64,000 bases of DNA, taken from positions 992,001 to 1,056,000 of the forward strand of contig JAECYW010000023.1 of the NCBI GenBank assembly GCA_023014335.1, read 5' to 3'. Position numbers and translations under genes: made by a program. The notes beneath the pieces were generated by a model, which had not been told where the DNA came from, searched no databases, and saw only the letters and a program-made list of their open reading frames with translations. This document shows, in pieces, positions 20,856 through 31,454 of the stretch (its first letter is position 1; each line of letters starts with the position of its first letter). The stretch is from Galerina marginata (taxonomy: Eukaryota > Basidiomycota > Agaricomycetes > Agaricales > Galerinaceae).

Positions 20856-22954
20856 TTATCCTGTCGGAGGGTCTTCATTACGCCTGCTCTGGCCGCCCTG
20901 AAGAGCCACCCCGACCTTCCGCCCAACATGACCCACGAAGCTCTCGAAAAGGCCTCTATCGCTGCCGAAAACCCACTGAAATTCCACTGAATACACAGCA
21001 GCGTCGCCACCAGCCATGTTCCCCGACAGAAATTCAGTGTCACTTGCTCCAGTCACCCGACAGCTGCAGGTAAGAGCAGGTCTGGGACCGGTAGGCTGGT
21101 CAGTCCTCGAGGTTACGTCTTTGGCCTTATCCCCAGACTGTCGGTGACGACTTCGCCGAGCACTCCGCGACCATGTGTTCCCTTGCGCTTCTACAAAAAA
21201 GAGGAGCGCCGGATTGTCCTTGACATTATCGGCCACTGCGAACAGGCTGTCGCAGCCTGATCGCGAGTCAGCTGCTGGAAGTAGTGGACTTACTTCAGTC
21301 GCTGACACGCCATCTATCGATCGAAGAACTTCCGAAACAGCGCTGTGTATGGTGTCTGAAGCGAAATTCGGAAAGGGCTGCGACAGTGTATTTCTCGGGG
21401 GCATAATCGAGTACAAGGCGTGTTTCGAGCCGATTGATGGAATACGCGCAATTGACTGTCCACAGTGAGTCAGAGATAGAGTGGTGGAAATGTTGGATAG
21501 GATTTACGTCTGGGAGATGGGTATCGGTAAAAGACCATGCGATTGCCCAACGGCGTGTTTGGCCCTGGACAAATTCTGTGATCGCATAGTTGTTTATCTG
21601 TTTAATGAACAGAAAGGTGAATGTCAAATTCTAGGGAGATTAAATAGAACGCACAGAACGCGTGCGTAAGGCCTGTACAATAGAAGATACGGATGTCATC
21701 TTTCCCAGCATGGAAGTATACCATCTGATAAAAGTCAATAATCATTCTTACATGTCGCATGAGATATGAAGGATGACAAACTTGCACCGGGTCTGGAACC
21801 GTTCGCTTTCCCCGACCATTCTTTCAACAAACCCAGCTTCACCTCCATTGGGATATATCATCTCAATGTCTGCGCCGGTGCACACCTAAAGTCATGAGTT
21901 TACAGTTCCTATGGCAAGATCTGACTAGAATGCCCACCGCATTCGGAGGAAGCTCTTTCTCTTGAGCCAATTGCGAGATCTCGAGGGCGCTCTCATAAAA
22001 AGGAGGGTTGCACATGGAGAATTCAAAGCTGAACTAAATGTGAGGAATTGCAGAATGGAAAGAGCTAACCAGACGGTTGCTCACTTTTCATCTGAATCTT
22101 CGAGAGGAAATAGGATGAGACCGTCTTTAGAAGCCTTTTGAACGTCGATGCGTGATTGCATGTTGTTCGACGACACGTTAATCCGAGCGGATTCGAATGA
22201 TTCGTCGTCAAGTTCTGAAAGACGAAGGTTCGAATTTACCGATTTACCGGATGTGAGGAATAGCTAACCTGTTCCTACTACTTCCCAGGTTGGCTCGAGT
22301 TTGCACGCGAGGAAGGGGTAGATCGCTGTAGCTCCTGTGCCGCTAAGTGAAGCTTCGTTGAGACTGCGTAAGAAAGAAAGATAGAGAACAAACACACATG
22401 TCTATACCACGTATCTTCCGGGGACGAGATCCCAGCACTGCATCGTGAGCATGGACGATGTCTTGGATCCAGAGAACGTAGTTCATCCTACGGGAGGAAT
22501 CAATGAAGACCGGAAAGTTCCACTGAAACCCAAGCGCACCTATTTGGAACCTAATAACAGAATCAGAGCCAGAGAAGAAGAAAAGTTTTCGAATGAAGCA
22601 CGCACTGGTGGACAGAGACGGTTTGAAGGGATGTTAAGCACGACGCCAAAGTCACGGTGCATGATGGCTTCTGTCAGCCTTCTACCCTAAATCGCAACAC
22701 AACCCGGGTTAACGAAAACATTTTCCGTCATTCATGCAATGGGTTGAATGGACCTTTGTGCTTGCTCATTCTTGAAATCAATAGTCGTTCGGCCAGAGGC
22801 TGAATCAGTTATGAGGCTGGAAAGTCGATAGATAATCAGGTTCTTGGATTCTGTCGTGGAAGTTTGGAAGTCCTTACTGTGGTTTGAGTGCTTCATAGAA
22901 ATCAGCTAACGATGTAAAATTAGGAGGATTGCGATATCGGTTACGAGGATGCAT
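20856..22954 (-). CDS. METTL16: METTL16-family U6 snRNA / mRNA N6-adenosine methyltransferase
   Basis: METTL16 relatives (including fission yeast Mtl16) methylate a specific adenosine in the U6 snRNA ACAGAGA box. The N-terminus [20 protein letters not shown] is the family start. Then come [31 protein letters not shown], the SAM-binding strand [31 protein letters not shown], and the catalytic NPPF motif in [11 protein letters not shown] (about 22000-22012). Next are [40 protein letters not shown] and [20 protein letters not shown]. Eight or more short introns, each checked for phase, are needed; for example AT|C GGC restores GIDIGTG. The C-terminal exons ([33 protein letters not shown]) look like the RNA-binding extension of the family. 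Nothing essential is missing. Open frames on the + strand here are shadows. Confidence 0.9.
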
Positions 22955-25107
22955 GGCTGTTGTGAAGGTCAAATTCTCAGTTCTGAACTTTTCATGCAAA
23001 GCGCCGACGGGCCGGAATGGGCCGAGGTTTTACACTGGGTAACCGAAAAGGCAAGAGGAAGGAAAAGAGGAGAAAGAGACAAGAAGTACTTCATGTCTAG
23101 GGTTCGTTTCGAATATTTTCGTGAGGCGAGCATGGAAGACGATGTTCAGAGTTTACAACGACTTGCAGTACTTAAGTATTAATAATAAAATGTCATTTCG
23201 CCTGCAATTTTTATCTCCCTCGACTTTGTCATTTCCCTCCCGAGAACCCCACTCAATATTTTCCAAATGGAATGCCAACCAATTTCATGGGGTAGACGAG
23301 GATAAGTATCGTGCCAGTGATGATGCTGCTTTCTCTTCGTTCTGTAGTCCCAATCGTGGTCGCCGTGGCTGCGCTGGAAAGGCGGACTTGCGTCGAGTGA
23401 CGAGTCTGCCTGACTGTGTTTCTGTTTTGATTCGGCTTCGAGGTCTCGTCATACTGTTGTCCGGCGTTGGTGTTGGTGAGTGGATCCACTTGGCTGTATC
23501 CAGACGAAGGAAGGCAAAGGCGGGGGTGGGCCATTCGGATTGTCCAGGCTGCCAGTGAGGACGGAGAAGGAAGCTAGTGAACGAACGCAAAGTTGCGTCA
23601 CTGCGACAGGCCGGATGTCCCGCATGCTTCCAGATTCAAGAGAGAGCTAGGAAGACAGCGTCCGGGTCTCCAGCTGTGGATGGTGGTGCTGATCATAAGG
23701 CGTTCATGTCGCCACCCTCATGGCCGGGGCAGGCGTTGTTTCTTCACGTTCTGCATTTTCCACGTTATTCATAATTCATGTGGAATAGTCCATTGGTCTC
23801 TCGTCTGTTTCGAGAGGTGGCAGCTCTGGACCAAGAGGAACTCGATGTTATCTTGTTGTCAGTCTGCGCCGGGAAGCACGAAGGGGAGTCGGATGGGACG
23901 AGAGCGGCCTGGTGCTGGGAAGTCACTGCGGTTTGGCGTTCGTGTGGGTTCTTGACTGGTTTATGTAGTTCAAGTCCAAGTGTCGAGTGCCATGGGTTCT
24001 AGCTGTTTGCTAACTATGTGGATGGACGTTAACGAGAAGCTCGGGTCGGGTCGGGGTCACGACTCGGCGCACCGTTATTGGACGGATATTGTGATGGCGT
24101 ATTCTGTCTGGGATTCTAGATCTCCGTTGCCGTTGCTGGCTGTGGTTGGAGAGATAAAGGCAAAATGCAACCCTGGGTGCCTTGGTTGGGGCTGTGGGGC
24201 CGGAACGGTTAGAGTTCTTTGAACAGGTTCAAGAAGGTTCAGTCAGGACTCAGGACAAGGCCAAGGACAAGAGAGGACATAGCGGAGGAAGGTCCGATCA
24301 ATCATCAGTGATTTGCGAAGGATCAGGAAACAAGGCCCGACTCGATCTGGAGGGAAGTGTCTTTATCGAGCTTTATCGATGCCGACAGAAGAAGCGTTGA
24401 GATGAAGGGGGGAAGAGAACTCAGAAGGTGATGATGATGATGGTACTCTATACCAGTTCCGGTGGCTTCGGTGTCGATTGGGCTGGGCGGGATTGGGCAG
24501 AATTCAGGATGACTGGGCAGGGCAGTTGAACCTGAATGGAGGACACAACCCTGGTATTCTTGCGCAAGTGCGATGAAGAGACTCGGAGACTCGAGAGCGC
24601 AAAGGTACTCAAGCTCAAGGCTGATTGGACACTGAATCAAGACGAGGATTGGTCTGCGGAGCCGCTGTGCAGTTGGAAGAGTGGAGATTGAAGAATAGGG
24701 TTTGCAGATTGGACGTTTATGAAAGGGAGAATGGATTACGACATGCCACGACATGCATAATGGGCGCGCGCGTTTACGTCAAAAACATGGACGCCAGTGG
24801 GCGTCTGGTATGGTAATGGGTTTCAAGTGAAGAAAAGGTCGAGAGGAAAAGAAATATAAAAAAAGAGTGATGGTGCAGATCTTGGTGATCAGAGGCACAT
24901 GGGTGGGACGAGGAGGTGGTCTCGTGTTGTGTGGATGAGGTTCACATGTTATCGATATGGAGGGCGGATCTATGGATACGGCGAGACAACGTCGACAGCT
25001 TCTGGGTCGTTGTGCAAATAAATAAATACCACGCCTAGTTTCTTTCTACTCATGACATGTCAACCTAGACTTGAACTACGCGCAGGTCGTGCTCTCATTC
25101 TCATCCA
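22955..25107. other. long gene-free interval between METTL16 and the LIM-domain gene
   Basis: These 2.15 kb between two divergent genes hold only short, unrelated open frames on both strands (for example 23121-23558 + and 24323-24754 -) with no motif or convincing splice sites. TATAAA at 24855-24860 and the AT-rich stretch near 25017-25028 could belong to the LIM gene promoter. I see no terminal repeats or transposase remnants. A long 5' leader or a noncoding transcript is possible. Confidence 0.45.
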
Positions 25108-28100
25108 ATGCTTGCGTCCCTACTATCCCCCACATCTACTAGCACACCTAGAGTATCCCAGCTACTCCCCACCGTCAAATGCTCGACATGCCACCAGCCC
25201 GTCCCGCTCGCCGAGCTAGGAGACCACACCTGCGAGGCCCCCCCACCCGTGCCCTCGCTGCCCAAGCCGTCTATCTCCCCTGAAGCAGCTACGTCTCTCC
25301 TGCCCGAGCGCCTCCAAGGCCGCGTTGCTCAACCAACCAGTGGCTCACCACGCGCAGTCCCCGAGCACCAGCGCCTCCCGTCCTCGTCCAGCACCAGCAT
25401 CAATGCCCGACTCAGGATCAACACAAGAAGCCCTGCCCCGCCCGCCTCGCCCACCCAGTCCTCCTTCCAGCCCAAGCCCAGCCCCCTCGCGCGTGCTGAC
25501 TCTTCTGAATCCCGGCCCTTCCCTTCGTCCTCCAATTCTCCCATGCGCACACGCCCCCCGCCAGCCGGCGACCCCATGCGCATGCGCACCCCGTCCAACG
25601 CGTCTACACCCGCCACCGCTCGTCCCCCCAACGCATCTACACCGGCAACTGCCCGTCCGCCCGTCTCTTTTGCCCAAGATTCGAACCGCAGACCCTCCTT
25701 CTCCTCCAACGTAGCCAGTCCCTCGCGCGGCCAGCCTCCTGCTCTGGGGCAAGCCATGCCCCCTCCACGCAACCCGGCCTCTCCTGCAGGGTACAATAAC
25801 CCACCCCCTCCGCGCTCAGGCCCGTCCCCCGCCCCTCCAGGATCCTACAAAGGTCCTCCGCCTCCTATGGGCAGCATGGGCCTCCCCTCCCGCCCCGGTC
25901 TTCCTCCAGGCGCCGCCATGAACGGCCCAAGGTCCATGGGTACCCCCGCCCCTCCTCCGCCGGGTCCTAATAATAATAATAACACACCCTTTGTCCCCCC
26001 GACATCCAAGGAAGAGTTCGTGCCCCCCGCCGAGCGCGGCATCGACACCAAGTCCGGCGGCGCAGCGGGCATGGCCGGTGTGGGCAGGCGCGGCTTCGCT
26101 GCTGCTGCACGCGCCGCCATGTTCGTAGCCCCTCCTGGGGCTCTACCACCTGCACAGCAACCGATGTATGGAACCCAAGCAGGCGGGCCGCGCAGACCCA
26201 ACGCACCGCAGTTTTTGGATATCGACGCTGCTACCCGGTGTGAGTCTCGTTTCATAGTTACATAACATCTTGATTACTTTTCATCTTACTAACGACTTTT
26301 ATTATTATTTTCTAGCAACCGAAACACCGCCCCTCTCTGCCGGCTCGGGGTATTCGTCCTCGCACTCTCCAGGACCCACTTCTCCTCTTCCACAATCTGA
26401 CACGAACATGAACATGAATTTCCCGCTGAAGAACCAAGGCAAGGGTCTGCCGCCCATTAGCGCCCCGTCGCCAGCGCCTATGCCTGCGGTATCCAATACC
26501 AACGATTTCAGTAACACCACCGCAACGTACTCGCCGCTCTCCTCGCGCCTCCCCTTCTTCGAAAAGTTCAAGAACAAGATGGGGTATCCCGCGTCCGAAG
26601 CTGCCTCTTCCAACACCGAAGCAGCAGCAGTAGCTGCGCCCACCACAGCCACGATCCCAGCAGCAGCAGCAACGCCGAGAACGAGAGCAGATAGCTCGAC
26701 GTCCTCTTCCTCTTTACGGTACAACGAAACCGCCACCTCGGCCTCTGCCTCAGGATCAGCCTCTCTCCGCTCGCGCAGCCAGAGCCGCCCACGCGAGGCC
26801 ACCAAGACGCCCATATCGCCTATCGACTCCGAGTCCGAGTATGGTGGGCTGGCGTATGCGGACTCGACGGATTATGAGGACAATGATCGGGATGGGGGGA
26901 GGAGCGTTAGTGGGCGGAGTCGTGCGAGTGGGAGGAGCGCTGGGAGTGTTGCGGGGCGGAGTGGGCGGAGCGGGAGTGTTGGGAGTAGAAGTGGCGGTGG
27001 TGGGGGAAGTAGGCGCGGGCGGAGTCGTTCGCCGCCGCCTCCTCTCCCGTCTAAGAAAGGCCTCCCATCTGCACCGCCGTCTCAGCCGCTCCCGCCGACG
27101 TCTATCTTGAAAGGCGCGCCGGATAAGAAGGGGCATATCCAGTTCGGGAGCGTCTCTGTGCGGAGCCGGAGTCGGAGCACGAGTAATGACAGGGGCGATC
27201 TGCGTGTCGGGTCTGTTACGACTGGGTCCGCGGCTGGATCAGTGAGTGGCGGGTCACAGCGCAGCGCCCCCGGTGCCGGTGGTCGAACCCCGTTACCCCG
27301 ACCAACCCATTCCCGAGCCGACTCCGCCTCGTCTGCGTATTCCTCCGACGCGGACCTCAAGGACCGGTCGGGGGTTAACCGGGAGCGAGAGAGAGACCGA
27401 GAGCGAGCGGATTCGAATGCGAGTGCGAGTGCGATTGCGCAGGCGCTTGGGCTGTCGAGGTCGCCGCCGGGGTCGTATGCGCGTCTTGGGGGGCCGGGGG
27501 TTGGGTTGGGGAGGAGTGCGAGTGGGCGGAGGGAGGTGAGGGAGGGGGGTGCGGGGAGTCTTAGTGGGTCTGGTAGGAGTGGGAGGGATAGAGAGGAGAA
27601 GGGGAAGGGGAAAGAGAGGGAGAAGGACGTGGATAAGGGGAAAGAAAGAGACATGGCGAAGGACAAGGACAAAGGCAAAGAGAGGTCCTTCGGCAGCTCG
27701 AGCTCGAACGGCGCTTTACGGACCATCGACACCCTCTCCGCCAACAAACTCTACAAAGACGACTACACCAACAAAGAAGCAGACGACATCGACACAGCGC
27801 GCGTCGGGCGGAGCAACACCGTGCAGGGGCTCAACTCGCCGCACGCGTCCGTGAGCAGCAAGCCTATCAAGCTGCCCACGCGGTCGCTTACCAGTCCGCA
27901 GTTGGAGCGGGACAAGGCGCTTGCTTTGGACGGCGGCAGCGGTGCTGGTGCTGGTGGGAGAGGCGCGAAGGCCAAGGCGAGCAAGACGCAGAGGCCGAAG
28001 ACGTGTTTGAGGTGCCAGAAGGTGATTGAGGATGGGAGGTGGGTGTCGGTGGATGGCGGGGGTGTGCTTTGTGAGCGGTGTTGGAAGGGGATGTATTTGC

Positions 28101-28815
28101 CCAAGGTAGGTTTTTTTTAAGGTTTTAGGTTGAGGTGGGGGTGGAGGACGTTTGACTGATGAGTTATTTATTGCTATTGTAGTGCCGACGGTGTAATCTG
28201 CCGATTGAGAGACAGGCGGTGTCCTCCTCGGACGGGCAGCTGAAGGGGAAGTACCATAAAGAGTGCTTCAATTGTCATATCTGTCACGTACGTCTCTCTT
28301 CCTCTGTTACTCAACTCTCACCACCAACACCAACACCCAACCAGAAACCCTTCCCAGACAAATCCTTCTACGTCTACGACGGCAAGCCTCTCTGCGCCTA
28401 CCACTACCACGAAGCGAACGACTCGCTCTGCGCCGCCGCGCGGTGCGGGCAGCCTATCGAGGGCCCGTGCGCGGTATCGCATACCGGGGACCGGTATCAT
28501 CCCGAACACATGACCTGCGAGCACGATGGTGGCGGCGGTGGCGGGGGTGGGAATGGGGGTGGGTGTAAGACGCGCTTGGAGGAGTACTGGGAGGTGGATG
28601 GGCGGATGCTGTGTGAGCGGCATGCGGTTATGGTTGGTGCTGGGAGGGGGGGCAGTGGGAGTGAGGATGGGGATGGGAGTGAGTATGGGAGTGAGTATGG
28701 GAGGGGCGGGGCGGGGGCGGGGAGGAGTCGGAAGGCGATGAAGCGCGTTACGAGGTTTATTGATTTGACGGGGGGTGCGGGTGTGGGTTTGGGTGGGGAT
28801 AGTGGGTTGCGATGA
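25108..28815 (+). CDS. LIM-domain protein, fungal paxillin-like
   Basis: The protein is estimated at about 1,165 residues, mostly disordered, with zinc fingers at both ends. Fungal relatives (Pxl1-like) act at sites of polarity and the cytokinetic ring with actin and Rho GTPases; that role is inferred. A small Cys/His finger near residue 25 (CSTCHQPVPLAELGDHTC) is followed by long Pro/Ser/Arg-rich and Gly/Ser/Arg-rich regions, an RS stretch and a Lys/Glu/Asp-rich stretch. The C-terminal fingers are CLRCQKVIEDGRW...CERCW, a full LIM CRRCNLPIERQ...YHKECFNCHICHK...CAYHYHE, and a second LIM with RYHPEHMTCEHD, a polyglycine insert, then CKTRLEEYWEVDGRMLCERH. Introns lie at 26240-26315, 28106-28181 and 28289-28344. 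Base composition alternates between C-rich and G-rich blocks, which generates long false antisense frames. Confidence 0.85.
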
Positions 28816-29314
28816 GACCCCGCCGCCACCGCCTCGCGATGATGCTTCTCGTTTTCGTCTTATCTCATCCCATTTCATCCCGCTTTAATTTACTTATGCC
28901 CTTCGTTTCTCCGACGATGATGCCTTTTCTTTTCTTGGGACTCTCAAACTCGAATTACGTTCATGACTAGGATACCACTCTACATACCTCACGCCTTACG
29001 TCGTTCTTTTCTCTCTTCTCTCTTCTGAATCTTTGGTGGATAAATTGAACTTTGGAATTTTTATGTGGACGATACCTTTTTCTTTTTTTTTGCCTTGCCT
29101 TTCCTCTCTCCCACCTCTCCTTTTCTCATTTTTGGCGGTCTATACCTTCTTTGAATTACAACTTCCATTTGTACACCTACCATACCATTACACTACTTTC
29201 TATGGTTTCTTTTGTATTATCAGTGCTCGCCTACACAGGTCCTCTTCATCTTGGATATTTGTGAACCTCCGTATCGTTTAGCAAGGCCGGAAAATTATGA
29301 GATTGTTACATGTG
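28816..29314. other. convergent intergenic region, LIM gene and F-box paralogue B 3' ends
   Basis: Pyrimidine-rich sequence (28980-29120) without coding signal; it should hold the 3' untranslated ends of both convergent genes. Confidence 0.5.
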
Positions 29315-31063
29315 TTACTCGACAAGGTAATCTAGCTCCGAGTCTATATCTTCCTCTCCTTCGTAATCGAAGTACTCTCTAGGCCCCTTTCGGACAGGGG
29401 AGGAGGGGGCATCGACGGTAACAGAAGAGCACAAAGTCTCAACAGTGTCTAACATAGAGGGATCGCTAAGACATGTGAAATGTACGGTTTCGATGGCACA
29501 ACCACATTTCTTTCGGTATTCCAGGAAGCGAATCAAACTCGGTGACACATTCTTGCTGTCTAGAAACAGACGCTGAAGGCTGGGTAGCTGCATCGTGGAT
29601 GTGGGCGCATTGCAGTCACCGGCGTCTGAATCGCTGGTTGCGCTATTGGGCTGCTTAGACCCCGAGTCTGGACCGGAGAGGTAGTCGAAGAAGCGATCCA
29701 TCCTGTCGCTCGTGCCTTTGACGTCGAGAATTGTCACAGAGGAAAAAGGGCGAGCGAAATTGTTGTAGATGATGAACTCGGGTAGGCCTGGGGACATGGC
29801 GGAGCCGAAGTCTAGGGTGAGCATTTCGCAGTGGGATGAGCGAGGAGCGACGACGTCGACAAAGGACGACAATATGTCCAGCGCCTCTGTATACGAGGAA
29901 ACTCTATATAAGGAAACTGACGGGTTCACTCCCCATGAAACAGAAAAGAAATCAGACTCCACTTCACGTCTCAATTCCGGGGGTCGGTTGTAAAAACCAA
30001 GATATTCGTCTCTCAGCATGGTACAGAAACGAAGGGGTTCGACTCCGAAGAGGGGTTGCCTGATCAAATCGAGAAGGTTTGTTCGTTCACGGTCGAAGGC
30101 CCGCAGGTGAAGGTCGAACCATCGAATTGCCGGATATCGGAGACGGGACAGAAACCGACTGCATTGGACAGTCTGTTCACTGATTTTAAGGTTCGAGAGT
30201 CGAGGGAGATGAACATCCTCGACATGTCTCTCAAGGGCTGACGCCAAGAAGATAGAGGTCAGCGATAAGGAAGTGAGATCGGGCATATTCCGTAAGGCGT
30301 CCAGGAAATGCGAGACAGATAGAGCCGCCGCCCTGGGAATGTCCGTCATGGAAAGAGATGTAAGGCGATGGTACAATGGAGATTGTAAGTCGATCAAGCA
30401 GCTAGAGAGGGTCAGGTGTTGAAGGGGGCCAGCGACACCACAAAATATATTGGCAGGCAGAAGCTGAACCTCGATATCCGAAGATTCAGGATCATAGGGG
30501 TGATCACCATCCACGGTAAAGGTGAGACGCTTGAGCGACGGGGCAGGTTGTTGAAGGTGTTTTATCATTGCCCGCGTAATCCATTCATTAACTGAACCCA
30601 GGATTTCAAGTTCGCCTATATTCTCCAATTCTCGCAAGGCCAGTTGTACATTTGTGACAATAGGTTCTGATGCCATATCCTGCAGGGGAAGGACAGTGAC
30701 TCGAAGCGGAGACGAACGCGCCCGCCGTAGCACAACCCGGAACCATTTAGGAGGAATGCTCTGGCAGTCGATGAGCTGGCTCCATAGATACGGGGTTCCC
30801 AGAGCCGCCTTTCTCCAGTAGTGACAGACTTGGCTAATACGCCTCAGATGCCTGCTTGGGTCGCCAAAATCCATACGAGGTGTTACGTCGTAGCGGAATA
30901 CTTTCAACAACAGTTCGAGTGGGAGTGTTGATATCGACAACAGTGCGTTGTATTTCTTGCCCATCTCGGAAGCCATTTCTAAGGCTTTGCTTCTTTCTTG
31001 GAGGAGAGTTTCAAAGCTATAGGTGTTCATGATATGTGTCGCCTTGGTCGACGAGGTAGACAT
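29315..31063 (-). CDS. F-box protein, paralogue B
   Basis: This is a single-exon protein of 582 residues, paralogous to the genes at 17269 (+) and 31455 (-). The order of elements is the same: N-terminal helix (FETLLQERSKALEMASEMGK), F-box (NALLSISTLPLELLLKVFRY ... LRRISQVCHYWRKAALGTPY), hallmark WFRVVLRRARSSPLRVTVLP, leucine-rich segments (LHLPRLSNL-like repeats) and an acidic end ELDYLVE. The start at 31063 was chosen because its context (ctccaccATGtct) equals that of the paralogues; an in-frame Met at 31093 would add ten residues. A TATA-like box lies about 116 nt upstream and the GGATCA motif 50-75 nt upstream. The substrate is unknown. Confidence 0.85.
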   Translation of the reverse strand: MSTSSTKATHIMNTYSFETLLQERSKALEMASEMGKKYNALLSISTLPLELLLKVFRYDVTPRMDFGDPSRHLRRISQVCHYWRKAALGTPYLWSQLIDCQSIPPKWFRVVLRRARSSPLRVTVLPLQDMASEPIVTNVQLALRELENIGELEILGSVNEWITRAMIKHLQQPAPSLKRLTFTVDGDHPYDPESSDIEVQLLPANIFCGVAGPLQHLTLSSCLIDLQSPLYHRLTSLSMTDIPRAAALSVSHFLDALRNMPDLTSLSLTSIFLASALERHVEDVHLPRLSNLKISEQTVQCSRFLSRLRYPAIRWFDLHLRAFDRERTNLLDLIRQPLFGVEPLRFCTMLRDEYLGFYNRPPELRREVESDFFSVSWGVNPSVSLYRVSSYTEALDILSSFVDVVAPRSSHCEMLTLDFGSAMSPGLPEFIIYNNFARPFSSVTILDVKGTSDRMDRFFDYLSGPDSGSKQPNSATSDSDAGDCNAPTSTMQLPSLQRLFLDSKNVSPSLIRFLEYRKKCGCAIETVHFTCLSDPSMLDTVETLCSSVTVDAPSSPVRKGPREYFDYEGEEDIDSELDYLVE

Positions 31064-31114
31064 GGTGGAGGGCAAAGCTTGAGGAAGGCTCATTTCGTTC
31101 TAAACAGGTTTTAG

Positions 31115-31136
31115 TGATCCGCTGATCCGTTGATCG
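31115..31136 (-). promoter_or_regulatory. GGATCA direct repeats upstream of F-box paralogue B
   Basis: Read in gene direction the sequence is CGATCAACGGATCAGCGGATCA, here given in spaced units: CGATCA, CGGATCA, CGGATCA with about 8-nt periodicity. It lies 52-73 nt before the start codon and corresponds to the motif of the other two paralogues. Confidence 0.4.
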
Positions 31137-31178
31137 GACGCACTGACTCGGAATATCTCCTCTCCGTGTTTCGTCCAC

Positions 31179-31184
31179 TTTATA
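31179..31184 (-). promoter_or_regulatory. TATA box, F-box paralogue B
   Basis: TATAAA on the minus strand, 116 nt before the ATG at 31063 and upstream of the GGATCA repeats, so the repeats would fall in or near the transcript leader. Confidence 0.4.
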
Positions 31185-31454
31185 GTGCTCGCGCTTACAC
31201 ATTGTTTCGGCTTTTCATGGCATTGGCAAAACGACTGCATGGATTCTCATCGTTACATTTTCGAAGACGTGTATTATGTACCGTTGCAAGTTCAGCAACC
31301 ATTTAAAGTGAATATCGAGTAAGAGTGCTACTAGTAATTACAGCTTGAAAGTTGAAATACAAGCTCAAGTGCTCGATACGTATTCTGATATTTGTATGAA
31401 AAAGGAAACGGGCGTGCGCGTGCTAATTCTTGATGTATTGGTGAGTCACCAGTA

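Larger units (their letters stand above)
31064..31454. other. intergenic region and promoter of F-box paralogue B
   Basis: Contains the GGATCA repeats (31115-31136) and a TATAAA box on the minus strand (31179-31184). The rest is featureless and leads to the stop of paralogue C. Confidence 0.5.

Noticed and set aside
23121..23558. 145-codon plus-strand frame upstream of the LIM gene
   Set aside because: Overlapping frames of similar length occur on both strands here, and none has a family signature.
25329..25796. Long minus-strand frames in the LIM gene (also 27082-27747 and 28318-28878)
   Set aside because: Caused by extreme C- or G-rich composition; products are low-complexity Gly/Arg/Pro strings.
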